From contig NZ_AP022600.1 in assembly GCF_010725885.1 (NCBI RefSeq), forward strand, positions 4,650,001-4,714,000: a stretch of DNA of 64,000 bases, in the 5' to 3' direction. The translations under genes were made by a program, and so were the position numbers. Under the pieces are notes generated by a model that made no database searches, had not been told where the DNA came from, and saw only the letters and a list, made by a program, of their open reading frames with translations. The first letter of the stretch is position 1. The number at the start of each line of letters is the position of its first letter. Shown here in pieces: positions 31,228 through 39,409 of this stretch. Source of the DNA: Mycolicibacterium tokaiense. GTDB taxonomy: Bacteria; Actinomycetota; Actinomycetes; Mycobacteriales; Mycobacteriaceae.

Positions 31228-31854
31228 ATGACGAAAAGAAAGACGGGTTCGACGCCCACGCGCCGTACCCGCGCCAACGGTGACCGTTCCCGCGAGCGCA
31301 TTCTGGACGCGGCCACGACGGTCGCCACCGAGCGTGGGTACGACGCCGCCAGTATCTCGGCGGTCAGCGAGCTCAGTGGGCTACCGCCGACGTCTATCTA
31401 CTGGCATTTTGCCGACAAGGACGATCTGATGGCGGAGGTCATCGATCGCAGCTTCGAGCGATGGTCACACGCGTTGAGCCTGCCGGAAATCGGCAGCGCC
31501 GAGGAGCGCGGGCGTGAGATCGGTGCTCAGGTCGCGAAGGCGCTACAGCAGAGCCCCGACTTCTTGAGGTTGGGGTTGAAGCTGGCGCTGGACCGCCGAC
31601 CGGTCGAGTTGCACGCCAAGACGCGGTTCCTGCACAACCGGCAGGCCACTTTTCAGCGGTTCGCCGATGTGATCCGCGCCGTGGCGCCGGGACTTGCCGA
31701 GGCAAAGGTCGAGGTCCTGACCACCTATCTCATCGCGGGCGCCGACGGCATCTTCGTCGCCAACGAGATCGAGGACAATCCGCAGCGCTTCAGCGATCTG
31801 TTCGAGTTGCATGCACAGCTGGTGTTCGAGGCGGCCGTGGCAATGGCGCCGTGA
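31228..31854 (+). CDS. TetR/AcrR-family regulator
   Basis: A 208-residue regulator. The N-terminal helix-turn-helix reads RERILDAATTVATERGYDAASISAVSELSGLPPTSIYWHFADKDDLMAEVI, preceded by a basic arm of about 20 residues. The C-terminal ligand domain is all-helical and its ligand is unknown. ATG 31228 has GGGAGG upstream. Divergent orientation and the palindrome in the shared region suggest it controls the sulfatase gene. Its stop lies 34 bases from one copy of the 76-bp direct repeat. Confidence 0.9.
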   Translation: MTKRKTGSTPTRRTRANGDRSRERILDAATTVATERGYDAASISAVSELSGLPPTSIYWHFADKDDLMAEVIDRSFERWSHALSLPEIGSAEERGREIGAQVAKALQQSPDFLRLGLKLALDRRPVELHAKTRFLHNRQATFQRFADVIRAVAPGLAEAKVEVLTTYLIAGADGIFVANEIEDNPQRFSDLFELHAQLVFEAAVAMAP

Positions 31855-31888
31855 TCGCGCCACCGTCGGGGCGCGGACGCCTGATCAG

Positions 31889-31964
31889 CCGCCCTCCTCG
31901 TCCAGCCGCGCCAGGATGGCCTCGGCCGTCGCGGGATCGGTGACCAGCTGATTGAAGTAGCCGC
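31889..31964. repeat. 76-bp direct repeat, left copy (SorC gene 3' end)
   Basis: Identical over 76 bases to 34766-34841. On the minus strand it encodes the last 25 or so residues of the SorC regulator (YFNQLVTDPATAEAILARLDEEGG), ending here with GGC and TGA. No regulator sequence lies on the other side of the repeat; similarity stops abruptly at 31965. This copy is probably the original chromosomal 3' end, left beside the TetR gene when the element inserted. Confidence 0.9.
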
Positions 31965-32208
31965 ATGCATCGGACACCGTTACCGACATCGACATCTGCT
32001 TCCGCGACTCGCAGCACCATGGCGTATTGCCGGACCTCACCGCCGCGTTGGCGTAGCGGGCGCGGTTGAGATAGACACCAGACGAGGATCTCGCGCGTTT
32101 CTGTTGTCTGGTGTCATTCTCAATCTGTTCCGAAAATCCCTGTGCCACATGAGTATCTGCTGTCACATTGCGCCGGTTCTTGTCGGTGGCCAGGTCTAGT
32201 TTCGAGGC
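31965..32208. other. Noncoding left part of the DUF222 element
   Basis: Together with the left repeat, this makes up the gene-free stretch between the TetR gene and the DUF222 gene. It holds a perfect 10-bp inverted repeat, GACACCAGAC at 32074-32083 and GTCTGGTGTC at 32106-32115, with a 22-base loop. A TCTAGT -10-like element at 32195-32200 sits 8 bases before the DUF222 start. A 93-codon minus-strand frame (31885-32166) ends in the repeat, but its upstream part matches nothing I recognise. Confidence 0.6.
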
Positions 32209-33612
32209 ATGGGAACGTCAGCCGTCGCCGATCGAGAGGCGATGCTGGCTGCCCTGACCCAGATGGAAACCCTGCAAGCGCAGATGAACTCACTGTCCAT
32301 CGACGCCTTCACCCCGCTGGAGTTGTTGGACCTGCAGCAGCGCCGCGAAACCCTGGCCTGGTTACAGCCCGTCCTCGACCACACGATCTACCAACGCCTG
32401 CGCGCCGAATGCACCCCGAAAGAACTCGGCGCCAGCAGCTACACCAAAGTCCTGGCCGCCCGGCTGCGGATCAGCGAAGCCGAAGCCTTCCGGCGCCTCA
32501 AAAACGCCGAACTCCTCGGCCCGCGCACCGCCCTGACCGGTGAGCCGCTGCCCCCCGCGTTGCCGAACGTCGCCGCCGCCCAGGCGAAAGGCCAACTCGG
32601 GTCCGAGCATGTCAGCGAGATCAAGTCGTTCTTCCGCACCCTGCCCCACTCGGTGGACTTCCAAGCCCGCGAAGCCGCCGAAACCGACCTCGCCCACCAC
32701 GCCAGCACCCTCGGCGCCGACGGCTTCACCGCCGTCGCCGACCGGCTGAAGTACCTGCTCGACCAAGACGGCACCTTCACCGACACCGACCGCCAAGCCC
32801 GCCGCGGGCTGCGCCTGGGCAAACAACGCCCCGACGGCACGGTCCCCATCTCCGGATACCTCACCCCCGAAGCCGCAGCCACCTGGGAAGCGGTCAAAGC
32901 CAAACTCGCCGCCCCCGGGATGTGCAACCCCGCCGACGACACCCCACAAGTCGACGGCGAGCCGGATCCCGATACGGCGGCGAAAGATACGCGCACGCAG
33001 AGTCAACGCGACCATGATGCGTTCTTGGCCGCCGGGCGCGCGGTCCTGGCCTCCGGTGATCTCGGCCAACACAAGGGATTGCCGGCGACGATCATCATCC
33101 GCACCGAACTCAAGGACCTGGAGAAGGCGGTCGGGCACGGGCTCACCGCTGGCGGGACGTTGATTCCGATGCGTGACGTCATCCGGATGGCGTCTCACGC
33201 GTACCTCTGGCTGGCGCTGTTCGACGGCAAGGGTGTGCCGCTGCATCTGGGGCGTACCCGCCGCACCGCCTCACCGGGGCAGCGCATCGTGCTGCTGGCT
33301 CAGCACCGGGGCTGCACCGCCCCGGGCTGCACCGCCGACGGCTATCACTCCGAGGTGCACCACGCGAACAAAGACTGGAAAGACGGCGGCAACACCGACG
33401 TCGAGGACATGACTCTGGCGTGCGGGCCGGACAACAGGATGGTCGAGACCACCGGCTGGACCACGAGGAACCGCCCCGAAGACGGCGTCACCGAATGGGT
33501 GCCGCCACCAGCGTTGGACTGCGGGCAATCCCGCACCAACCCGTATCACCACCCCGACCGCATCCTCGCCCCCGACGAACCCGACGAAGACCCACCCGGC
33601 GACGACCCCTGA
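32209..33612 (+). CDS. DUF222/HNH endonuclease-like protein (13E12 repeat family)
   Basis: A 467-residue protein. About residues 1-330 form the DUF222 domain (LDLQQRRETLAWLQPVLDHTIYQRL, TKVLAARLRISEAEAFRRL, GYLTPEAAATWEAV). A C-terminal HNH domain at about residues 355-410 has zinc-type cysteines in HRGCTAPGCTADG and the catalytic EVHHANKDWKDGGNTDVEDMTLACGPDNRMVE. The family is multicopy and repeat-associated in mycobacteria, as in REP13E12, but its biochemical role is not established. No Shine-Dalgarno is visible and the -10-like TCTAGT suggests a leaderless start at ATG 32209. It appears intact. Confidence 0.9.
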   Translation: MGTSAVADREAMLAALTQMETLQAQMNSLSIDAFTPLELLDLQQRRETLAWLQPVLDHTIYQRLRAECTPKELGASSYTKVLAARLRISEAEAFRRLKNAELLGPRTALTGEPLPPALPNVAAAQAKGQLGSEHVSEIKSFFRTLPHSVDFQAREAAETDLAHHASTLGADGFTAVADRLKYLLDQDGTFTDTDRQARRGLRLGKQRPDGTVPISGYLTPEAAATWEAVKAKLAAPGMCNPADDTPQVDGEPDPDTAAKDTRTQSQRDHDAFLAAGRAVLASGDLGQHKGLPATIIIRTELKDLEKAVGHGLTAGGTLIPMRDVIRMASHAYLWLALFDGKGVPLHLGRTRRTASPGQRIVLLAQHRGCTAPGCTADGYHSEVHHANKDWKDGGNTDVEDMTLACGPDNRMVETTGWTTRNRPEDGVTEWVPPPALDCGQSRTNPYHHPDRILAPDEPDEDPPGDDP

Positions 33613-33681
33613 GCGTGGCGAAACCACCGACCAGCCGACGGACCACCAGGGCCGCCGGCCACCGGTGCGTGGCGCCCTAGA

Positions 33682-34757
33682 TGTACTCGGCCATCAGGTT
33701 GGTCGCAGTCGGCTGATCGGTGGTAGCCCGTCGAGTGCGCTGTGGCGGCGTTGAGTGTTGTAGAACTCGACCCAGGGTGCAAGGGCTTGGGCTCGGTGTG
33801 CGTTTGATGCGAACACCCGGTGATAAGACCATTCTGTTTGCAGGGTGCGGTTATAACGCTCCACTTTGCCGTTTTGCCAGGGGCAGTGCGGCTTGATGAA
33901 TAGATGCCGGGCGTTGAGTGCGTCGATGGCCGCAGCGACCGCTGCTGAGCGGCGATAGCTCAGATGGTTGTCTGTGATGACCCGTTCAATGTGCGGAATG
34001 CCCTGGGATTGAAAGTATTGCGCGGCCCGAGAGATGAACCCCGCGCAGGTCGCGCCTTTCTCGTCAGCGTGGATCTCTGAGTACGCAAGCCGGCTGTGGT
34101 CATCGATCATGGAGTGCACGTAGTCATAGCCGATTCCGCGGCCACGGACGTCTTCGCTGCGCCCGTGGGCACGCCATCCGCCACCGTCGGGGATACGGCC
34201 AAGCTTCTTGACGTCGACGTGCACCAGTTCGCCGGGGTGTTCGCGTTCATAGCGTCGTGTGCTGGCCCGGGAGGCTTTGATCACCGCACCGGTCATCGGA
34301 TCGCAATCACGCAGGTACGGCACGCCGCGGCGCCGCAGAATCCGTGCCACTGTCCGGGCAGGGATTCCCAGCTCAGGCCTAGCCAGTCCTGGCCCCGGCG
34401 ATGCTTGCGCCGCGCGGCGACTACTTGGCGTTCTACCCGTGCCGAGGTGCGCGTAGGGCTGTGGTGCGGCCGCGAGGACCGGTCGTAGAGTCCGGCTTCG
34501 CCTTCGGCGGCGAACCGGCTAATCCAGGTGTGGACACACTTGCGGGAGATCCCCATCGCGTCGGCGATATGGGCCTGTTTCCAGCCCTGCTGGTAGCGCT
34601 CGACGATGAGCCTTCGCCCATGCAGCGTGGTGCGGGCATTACGGTGAGACACGAGAACCTCCGGGTTGGTGATGGGCCTTCGACAAGCCACACCTCACCC
34701 GGAGGTTCTCCTCACATCAAGCCAACACGCCCGCTACCAACGTCACGGCTGAGTACA
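33682..34757 (-). mobile_element. IS481-family insertion sequence
   Basis: A 1076-bp element. The ends begin TGTACTC in inverted orientation and match at 23 of the first 30 bases. It is flanked by perfect 6-bp target duplications CCTAGA at 33676-33681 and 34758-34763, the NCTAGN target type known for IS481. It holds one transposase gene on the minus strand, now frameshifted. It inserted at the junction of the DUF222 element and the SorC gene; the duplicated CTAG contains the SorC stop codon, so the regulator survived. Confidence 0.9.
33694..34652 (-). pseudogene. IS481-family transposase, frameshifted
   Basis: The first part (from GTG 34652, with GGAGG upstream) encodes SHRNARTTLHGRRLIVERYQ and a helix-turn-helix (HIADAMGISRKCVHTWISRF). 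It then reads RRGQDWLGLSWES and loses the frame near 34376-34379. The second part continues as PELGIPARTVARILRRRGVPYLRDCDP and carries the DDE core (VHVDVKKLGRI, SMIDDHSRLAYSEIH, WQNGKVERYNRTLQTEW). One missing C in a GGCCT stretch explains the shift. A programmed frameshift is unlikely because IS481 transposases are normally a single frame. The stop lies inside the left terminal repeat. Confidence 0.88.
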
Positions 34758-34758
34758 C

Positions 34759-35793
34759 CTAGACCCCGCCCTCCTCGTCCAGCCGCGCCAGGATGGCCTC
34801 GGCCGTCGCGGGATCGGTGACCAGCTGATTGAAGTAGCCGCCACGGGCACCGGCGATGATGGACTCCACCTTGTCGCTGCCGATGGCCACGCCGATGGTC
34901 ACCGGAATGTGGCGCAGCGCTTCGAGTTCCAGTGCGATCAGCCGGTCGGCGCCCTCGAAGGGGATCTCGGTGCCGTCGCGGTCGTAGAACCGTGAGCACA
35001 CGTCCCCCACGGCGTCGCGCAGCGAGGTGGAGCGGGTGGGCACGAACTGCGGGATGTCCTTGCGCAGCAGGGGCGGCGCACCGACGCCCATGAGGGCGCA
35101 CCGGGCGTGCGGCCACAGATGCAGCACCCGTTGGATGCTGGGGTCGTTCAACAGCGACGGATAGAGGTCGGGACCCGGAAGTGCCGGTGCGAAAAGGTAA
35201 TTCGCGCGCCCACCCACGCGGTTGGCCACCAGTCGGGTGATCTCGTTGGTCTGGTACCACTCCTCGGGTTGGTCATTGCCGCCCACGGTGGGCGCCACCA
35301 GAACACCCGGCAGCGGCACCAGATCCACCTGCGCCACCTCGTAGACCGTCCGGCCGGACGAGACCAGCAGCACGTCGCCGGGTAACAGACCGGCCTGGGT
35401 CAGGGCCCGTCCCACCGCGGGCGCCAGCGCACCTCCCATGACGTCCAGCACGGTCCGGCCGGGTCCGGCGACGGGCATGGGCATGCTGAGGAAGACCTTC
35501 GCCAGCGACAGCGCCCGGGTCAGCCGGTCGGCGAGGTCGCCGGAGGAGATTTCGGCGGGCGGTACCACCTCGATGCGGACGATGCCGCGGCGTTTGGCCT
35601 CGGCCAGCAGGCGGCTCACCGTTGCGCGGCTGCACCCCAGCTGGGCGGCGACGTCGGCCTGGGTGGCGTCCTCGGTGTAGTACAGCCGGGCCGCCGAGTA
35701 CAGCAGGGACGCGGAGAAGTGGCCGGCCTCGCCGTCGGACATCGCGGCGACGTGACCGGCGGCCGGACTGGGCGACTGCGCAGGTCGAGGCAC
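34759..35793 (-). CDS. SorC-family sugar-binding transcriptional regulator
   Basis: About 344 residues. An N-terminal helix-turn-helix (SLLYSAARLYYTEDATQADVAAQLGCSRATVSRLLAEAKRRGIVRIEV) is followed by a SorC sugar-phosphate-sensing domain (VGRALTQAGLLPGDVLLVSSGRTVYEVA, VAPTVGGNDQPEEWYQTNEITRLVA, IGVAIGSDKVESI). GTG 35793 is the preferred start; ATG 35742 (MSDGEAG) is a possible shorter one. It is divergent from the sugar-alcohol operon and, by analogy with EryD of the Brucella erythritol locus, likely represses it until an intermediate accumulates. Its last codons and stop were rebuilt by the inserted element. Confidence 0.9.
   Translation of the reverse strand: MPRPAQSPSPAAGHVAAMSDGEAGHFSASLLYSAARLYYTEDATQADVAAQLGCSRATVSRLLAEAKRRGIVRIEVVPPAEISSGDLADRLTRALSLAKVFLSMPMPVAGPGRTVLDVMGGALAPAVGRALTQAGLLPGDVLLVSSGRTVYEVAQVDLVPLPGVLVAPTVGGNDQPEEWYQTNEITRLVANRVGGRANYLFAPALPGPDLYPSLLNDPSIQRVLHLWPHARCALMGVGAPPLLRKDIPQFVPTRSTSLRDAVGDVCSRFYDRDGTEIPFEGADRLIALELEALRHIPVTIGVAIGSDKVESIIAGARGGYFNQLVTDPATAEAILARLDEEGGV
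34766..34841. repeat. 76-bp direct repeat, right copy (within the intact SorC gene)
   Basis: Perfect copy of 31889-31964. Here it forms the real 3' coding end of the SorC regulator. The reading continues GGC GGG GTC and stops at TAG (34759-34761), adding one Val relative to the left copy. Confidence 0.9.
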
Positions 35794-35809
35794 CTCACGA
35801 GTATGGCAT

Positions 35810-35848
35810 TGAACACTTGTGCACGCCTGGAGTTCGGTGAACATTCGT
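35810..35848. promoter_or_regulatory. Candidate SorC operator: two direct repeats
   Basis: TGAACACTTGT (35810-35820) and TGAACATTCGT (35838-35848) match at 9 of 11 bases, 28 bases apart, between the SorC start and the operon promoter. SorC/CggR-type regulators bind paired direct half-sites, so this fits an operator serving both directions. Confidence 0.5.
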
Positions 35849-35850
35849 TC

Positions 35851-35878
35851 TGGACAAATATGCAGCAGGTCGCATAGT
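35851..35878 (+). promoter_or_regulatory. Candidate promoter of the sugar-alcohol operon
   Basis: TGGACA (35851-35856), 16 bases, then CATAGT (35873-35878): close to a SigA promoter. The start point would be near 35885, giving a leader of about 50 bases before ATG 35936. It directly abuts the paired TGAACA repeats. Confidence 0.5.
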
Positions 35879-35935
35879 GTGACCCCACCCACACTGGTGC
35901 TGGGGTGTGCGCCGACGAAAACCAGGAGCTAGCTG

Positions 35936-37024
35936 ATGAGCGAATCGATCCCGGAGAAGATGCAGGCAGTGATCTGTCACGGGCCCAACGACTACCGGCT
36001 CGAGGAGGTGGCGGTGCCGCAGCGCGGCCCGGGGGAGGCGCTGATCCGCGTCGAAGCCGTCGGCATCTGCGCCAGTGACCTCAAGTGCTACCACGGCGCC
36101 GCCAAGTTCTGGGGTGACGACAAGCGTCCGGCCTGGGCCGAGACCATGGTCATCCCCGGTCACGAATTCGTGGGCCGTGTTGTCGAACTCGACGACGAGG
36201 CCGCGCAGCGCTGGGGAATCGCCGTCGGTGACCGGGTGACCTCCGAGCAGATCGTGCCGTGCTGGAAGTGCCGCTTCTGTCTGCGCGGCCAGTACCACAT
36301 GTGCCAGCCGCACGACCTCTACGGCTTCAAGCGCCGGACACCGGGGGCCATGGCCGGCTACATGACCTACCCGGTGGAAGCGTTGGTGCACAAGATCTCC
36401 GGTGACCTCCCGCCCGCGCACGCCGCGTTCGTCGAACCGCTGTCCTGCGCCCTGCACGCCGTCGAGCGTGCGCAGCTCACCTTCGAGGACACCGTGGTGG
36501 TCGCCGGCTGCGGACCCATCGGTCTCGGCATGATCGCCGGCGCCAAGTCCAAGAATGCGGCCCGGGTGATCGCCCTCGACATGGCGCCCGAGAAGCTCGC
36601 GCTGGCCAAGAAGTGTGGCGCCGACCTGGCGCTCAACATCGCCGAAGACGACGTCGAGAAGATCGTCAAGGACCTCACCGACGGCTACGGCGCCGACGTC
36701 TACCTCGAGGGCACCGGTCACCCATCGGCAGTCGCGCAAGGGCTCAACCTGCTGCGCAAGTGCGGCCGCTACGTCGAGTACAGCGTCTTCGGCAGCGACG
36801 TCACCGTCGACTGGAGCATCATCAGCGACGACAAGGAGCTCGACGTGCTCGGCGCGCACCTGGGCGCCTACTGCTGGCCGGCCGCCATCAAGATGCTGGA
36901 ATCCGGCGTCCTGCCCATGGATGAGATCTGCACCCACCAACTCCCGCTCTCGGAGTTCCAGAAGGGGCTGGATCTGGTGGGCAGTGGCAAGGAATCGGTC
37001 AAAGTCTCCCTGATCCCGGCCTGA
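35936..37024 (+). CDS. eltD: Zinc alcohol dehydrogenase, erythritol/L-threitol dehydrogenase-like
   Basis: A 362-residue medium-chain dehydrogenase. Catalytic zinc ligands lie in GICASDLKCYHG and PGHEFVG. The structural zinc loop is CWKCRFCLRGQYHMC, and the NAD site is VVAGCGPIGLG. The sequence closely resembles, from memory, the erythritol/L-threitol dehydrogenase EltD described in M. smegmatis, which makes L-erythrulose. The neighbours (tetritol-type ABC importer, DhaK-DhaL kinase, RpiB-type isomerase, SorC regulator) support a C4 sugar-alcohol substrate. The symbol rests on this resemblance. Confidence 0.82.
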   Translation: MSESIPEKMQAVICHGPNDYRLEEVAVPQRGPGEALIRVEAVGICASDLKCYHGAAKFWGDDKRPAWAETMVIPGHEFVGRVVELDDEAAQRWGIAVGDRVTSEQIVPCWKCRFCLRGQYHMCQPHDLYGFKRRTPGAMAGYMTYPVEALVHKISGDLPPAHAAFVEPLSCALHAVERAQLTFEDTVVVAGCGPIGLGMIAGAKSKNAARVIALDMAPEKLALAKKCGADLALNIAEDDVEKIVKDLTDGYGADVYLEGTGHPSAVAQGLNLLRKCGRYVEYSVFGSDVTVDWSIISDDKELDVLGAHLGAYCWPAAIKMLESGVLPMDEICTHQLPLSEFQKGLDLVGSGKESVKVSLIPA

Positions 37025-37034
37025 AGGACAGACG

Positions 37035-38444
37035 ATGCGCAACTACCAGGGGCCACAGATGTCCCGCCGAAACATGTTGGCCGCCATGGGTCTTGCGGCA
37101 GCGAGCGTACCGCTGCTGTCGGCCTGCGGCGTGGGCGGCAATCCGCCCGCACCCAACGGCGCCTCAGAGGTCACCGGGGGCTTCGACTGGCGCAAGGCTG
37201 AAGGCCAGACGATCAACATCCTGCAGACCCCGCACCCCTACCAGCTCTCCTACCAACCGCTGCTCAAAGAGTTCACCGAACTCACCGGCATCACGGTCAA
37301 CGTCGACCTGGTCCCCGAGGCCGACTACTTCACCAAGCTCAACACCGAACTGGCAGGCGGCTCCGGCAAGCACGACGCCTTCATGCTGGGTGCCTACTTC
37401 ATCTGGCAGTACGGCCCGCCGGGATGGGTCGAGGACCTGAACCCCTGGCTGCAGAACACCTCGGCCACCAGCGCCGAGTACGACTTCGAGGACATCTTCG
37501 AAGGGCTGCGCACTTCCACGCGGTGGGACTTCACCCTGGGCAACCCGCTGGGGACCGGCGGGCAGTGGGCGATTCCGTGGGGCTTCGAGAACAACGTGGT
37601 GGCCTACAACAAGCGCATCTTCGACGAGTTGGGCATCACCCGGCTGCCCGACAACTTCGACGACTTCATCCAGCTGGCCGTCGACCTGACCGACCGTTCG
37701 GAGAACCGGTACGGCCTGTCCACCCGAGGGTCGAAGTCCTGGGCCACCATCCACCCCGGCTTCATGACGCAGTACGTGCGCCAGGGTGCGGTGGACTACA
37801 CCTGGAACGGCCGGGAGCTGGTGGCCGAGATGGACAGCGACGCCGCCGTCGAGTTCACCGAGAAGTGGATCGACCTGCAGCACCGCGCCGGCCCGACGTC
37901 GTGGACCACCTACGACTATCCCAACGCCACCGGCGATCTCGGCGACGGCAAGGCCATGATGGTGTTCGACGCCGACAGTGCCACCTACCCGAAGAACAAA
38001 CCGGGTGCCAGCGCCGAGGCGGGCAACATCGCCTGGTACGCCGGGCCGGCCGGACCCGACGGCAACTACAAGACCAACCTCTGGACCTGGAGTTGGGCCA
38101 TGAGTGCCAACTCCCGCAACAAGCTGCCGGCGTGGCTGTTCATCCAGTGGGCCACCGGCAAGGACTCGATGAACAAGGCGGTCGAGGGCGGCACGTACGC
38201 CGACCCGGTGCGCCAATCGGTGTTCGACACCACCTTCAAGCGGGTGGCCGCCGACCAGTACGGCTACCTCGAGGCGTTCGAGACCGTCATCGGTGAATCG
38301 AAGATCCAGTTCACCCCGCAGAAGAAGTTCTTCGACACCACGCAGAACTGGGCGGTGGCGCTGCAGGACATCTACGGCGGGGACGACGCCCGGTCACGGC
38401 TGACCAGCCTTGCCAAGACCAACACCTCCAAGGTCAACCTCTAG
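37035..38444 (+). CDS. ABC importer, sugar/polyol-binding lipoprotein
   Basis: A 469-residue extracellular binding protein of the carbohydrate (family 1) type, first component of the importer. The signal region SRRNMLAAMGLAAASVPLLSAC has a twin-Arg and the lipobox LSAC, so it is exported and lipid-anchored. The body has typical family segments (LKEFTELTGITVNVDLVPEADYFTKL, FMLGAYFIWQYGPPGWVEDL, NNVVAYNKRIFDELGI). Ten bases separate it from the dehydrogenase gene. The likely ligand is a tetritol such as erythritol or threitol, by context. Confidence 0.9.
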   Translation: MRNYQGPQMSRRNMLAAMGLAAASVPLLSACGVGGNPPAPNGASEVTGGFDWRKAEGQTINILQTPHPYQLSYQPLLKEFTELTGITVNVDLVPEADYFTKLNTELAGGSGKHDAFMLGAYFIWQYGPPGWVEDLNPWLQNTSATSAEYDFEDIFEGLRTSTRWDFTLGNPLGTGGQWAIPWGFENNVVAYNKRIFDELGITRLPDNFDDFIQLAVDLTDRSENRYGLSTRGSKSWATIHPGFMTQYVRQGAVDYTWNGRELVAEMDSDAAVEFTEKWIDLQHRAGPTSWTTYDYPNATGDLGDGKAMMVFDADSATYPKNKPGASAEAGNIAWYAGPAGPDGNYKTNLWTWSWAMSANSRNKLPAWLFIQWATGKDSMNKAVEGGTYADPVRQSVFDTTFKRVAADQYGYLEAFETVIGESKIQFTPQKKFFDTTQNWAVALQDIYGGDDARSRLTSLAKTNTSKVNL

Positions 38445-38452
38445 GAGCCCGC

Positions 38453-39406
38453 ATGACCACTCAAACGTCCAAGGCTCCCAACACATCTGCGGAACAGCGC
38501 GGCACCCCGCCGCGCAATCTGCCGCAGGTGCCCACCTGGCGGCGCAAGCTGCGGCCCTACCTGCTGTCGATCCCCGCCGTGGTGATCGTGATCGGCATCC
38601 TGTACCCGTTCGCGGTCGGCGCCTACTACGCGTTCCTGAACTACGCCGCGGTCAACCCCGATCCGCACTTCATCTGGTTCCAGAACTTCGGCTCCGTGCT
38701 GGGTGACCAGGTGTTCTGGAAGAGCGTGCAGGTCACCGCCACGTTCGCGGTGGCAGCCACCTTCATCGAGACGGTGCTCGGCGTCGGGTTGGCGCTGCTG
38801 CTCAACCGGTCCTCGATCATCGGCAAGATCTTCGAGAAGGTGCTGATCCTGCCGCTGATGATCGCCCCGGTGATCGCGGGCGTGATCTGGAAGCTGATGT
38901 TCAACCCGCAGTTCGGCATCCTCAATCACGTTCTGGGACTGGGCAACACCTTCGACTGGCTGTCGGCGGGCAACGCACTGTTCTCGGTGATCCTGGTCGA
39001 CATCTGGATCTTCACGCCCTTCGTCGCGATCCTGGTGCTGGCCGGCATCCGCTCGCTGCCGCGGGAGCCGTTCGAGGCCTCAGAAGTCGACGGCGCAGGC
39101 TGGTTCTACATGTTCCGCAAGCTGATGCTGCCGATGCTGTGGCCTTACATCCTGGTGGCCGTCATCTTCCGGTTCATGGACAACCTCAAGGTTTTCGACC
39201 ACATCTACGTGCTGACTGCAGGCGGCCCGGGTGTGGCAACCCGCACCCTGCAGATCGGCGCCTTCGAGGACTCGATCATCAACCTCGACTACTCCCGTGG
39301 CAGCACCTACATGTTGCTGCTGTGGATCATCGTGTTCATCACGGCGCGCTACCTGGTGAGCGTGCTCGGCAAGGCGCAGCGTCGTGCTGCCGGAGCGGAG
39401 TCGTAA
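38453..39406 (+). CDS. ABC importer permease, MalF type
   Basis: A 317-residue inner-membrane permease with six predicted helices after a hydrophilic N-terminus of about 40 residues. The cytoplasmic EAA loop (EPFEASEVDGAGWFYMFRKLMLPMLWP) contacts an ATPase subunit. It follows the binding-protein gene by 8 bases and precedes the second permease by 3, so all are on one message. Confidence 0.92.
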   Translation: MTTQTSKAPNTSAEQRGTPPRNLPQVPTWRRKLRPYLLSIPAVVIVIGILYPFAVGAYYAFLNYAAVNPDPHFIWFQNFGSVLGDQVFWKSVQVTATFAVAATFIETVLGVGLALLLNRSSIIGKIFEKVLILPLMIAPVIAGVIWKLMFNPQFGILNHVLGLGNTFDWLSAGNALFSVILVDIWIFTPFVAILVLAGIRSLPREPFEASEVDGAGWFYMFRKLMLPMLWPYILVAVIFRFMDNLKVFDHIYVLTAGGPGVATRTLQIGAFEDSIINLDYSRGSTYMLLLWIIVFITARYLVSVLGKAQRRAAGAES

Positions 39407-39409
39407 GTC

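Larger units (their letters stand above)
31889..34841. mobile_element. DUF222/HNH insertion bounded by 76-bp direct repeats
   Basis: Perfect 76-bp direct repeats of the SorC-gene 3' end enclose about 2.8 kb: a 244-base noncoding part, a DUF222/HNH gene and an IS481-family copy that arrived later. The right repeat rebuilds the regulator's C-terminus and the insert supplies a new stop (one extra Val). This is the layout left by site-specific integration into a gene's 3' end. No integrase or recombinase is recognisable inside. Boundaries are seen; the integration model is inference. Confidence 0.55.

Noticed and set aside
31885..32166. Small minus-strand gene of 93 codons overlapping the left repeat
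   Set aside because: Its 3' part is the duplicated SorC tail and its 5' part matches nothing; it has no good ribosome site and is best seen as a chimeric chance frame.
33613..33674. GCGTGGCG direct repeats at both ends of the short DUF222 3' region
   Set aside because: Eight bases in GC-rich DNA are too short to mean much, and no matching pair lies at the element's other end.
34293..34691. Programmed frameshift in the IS transposase
   Set aside because: IS481 transposases are normally a single frame, and a simple one-base loss restores the family sequence.
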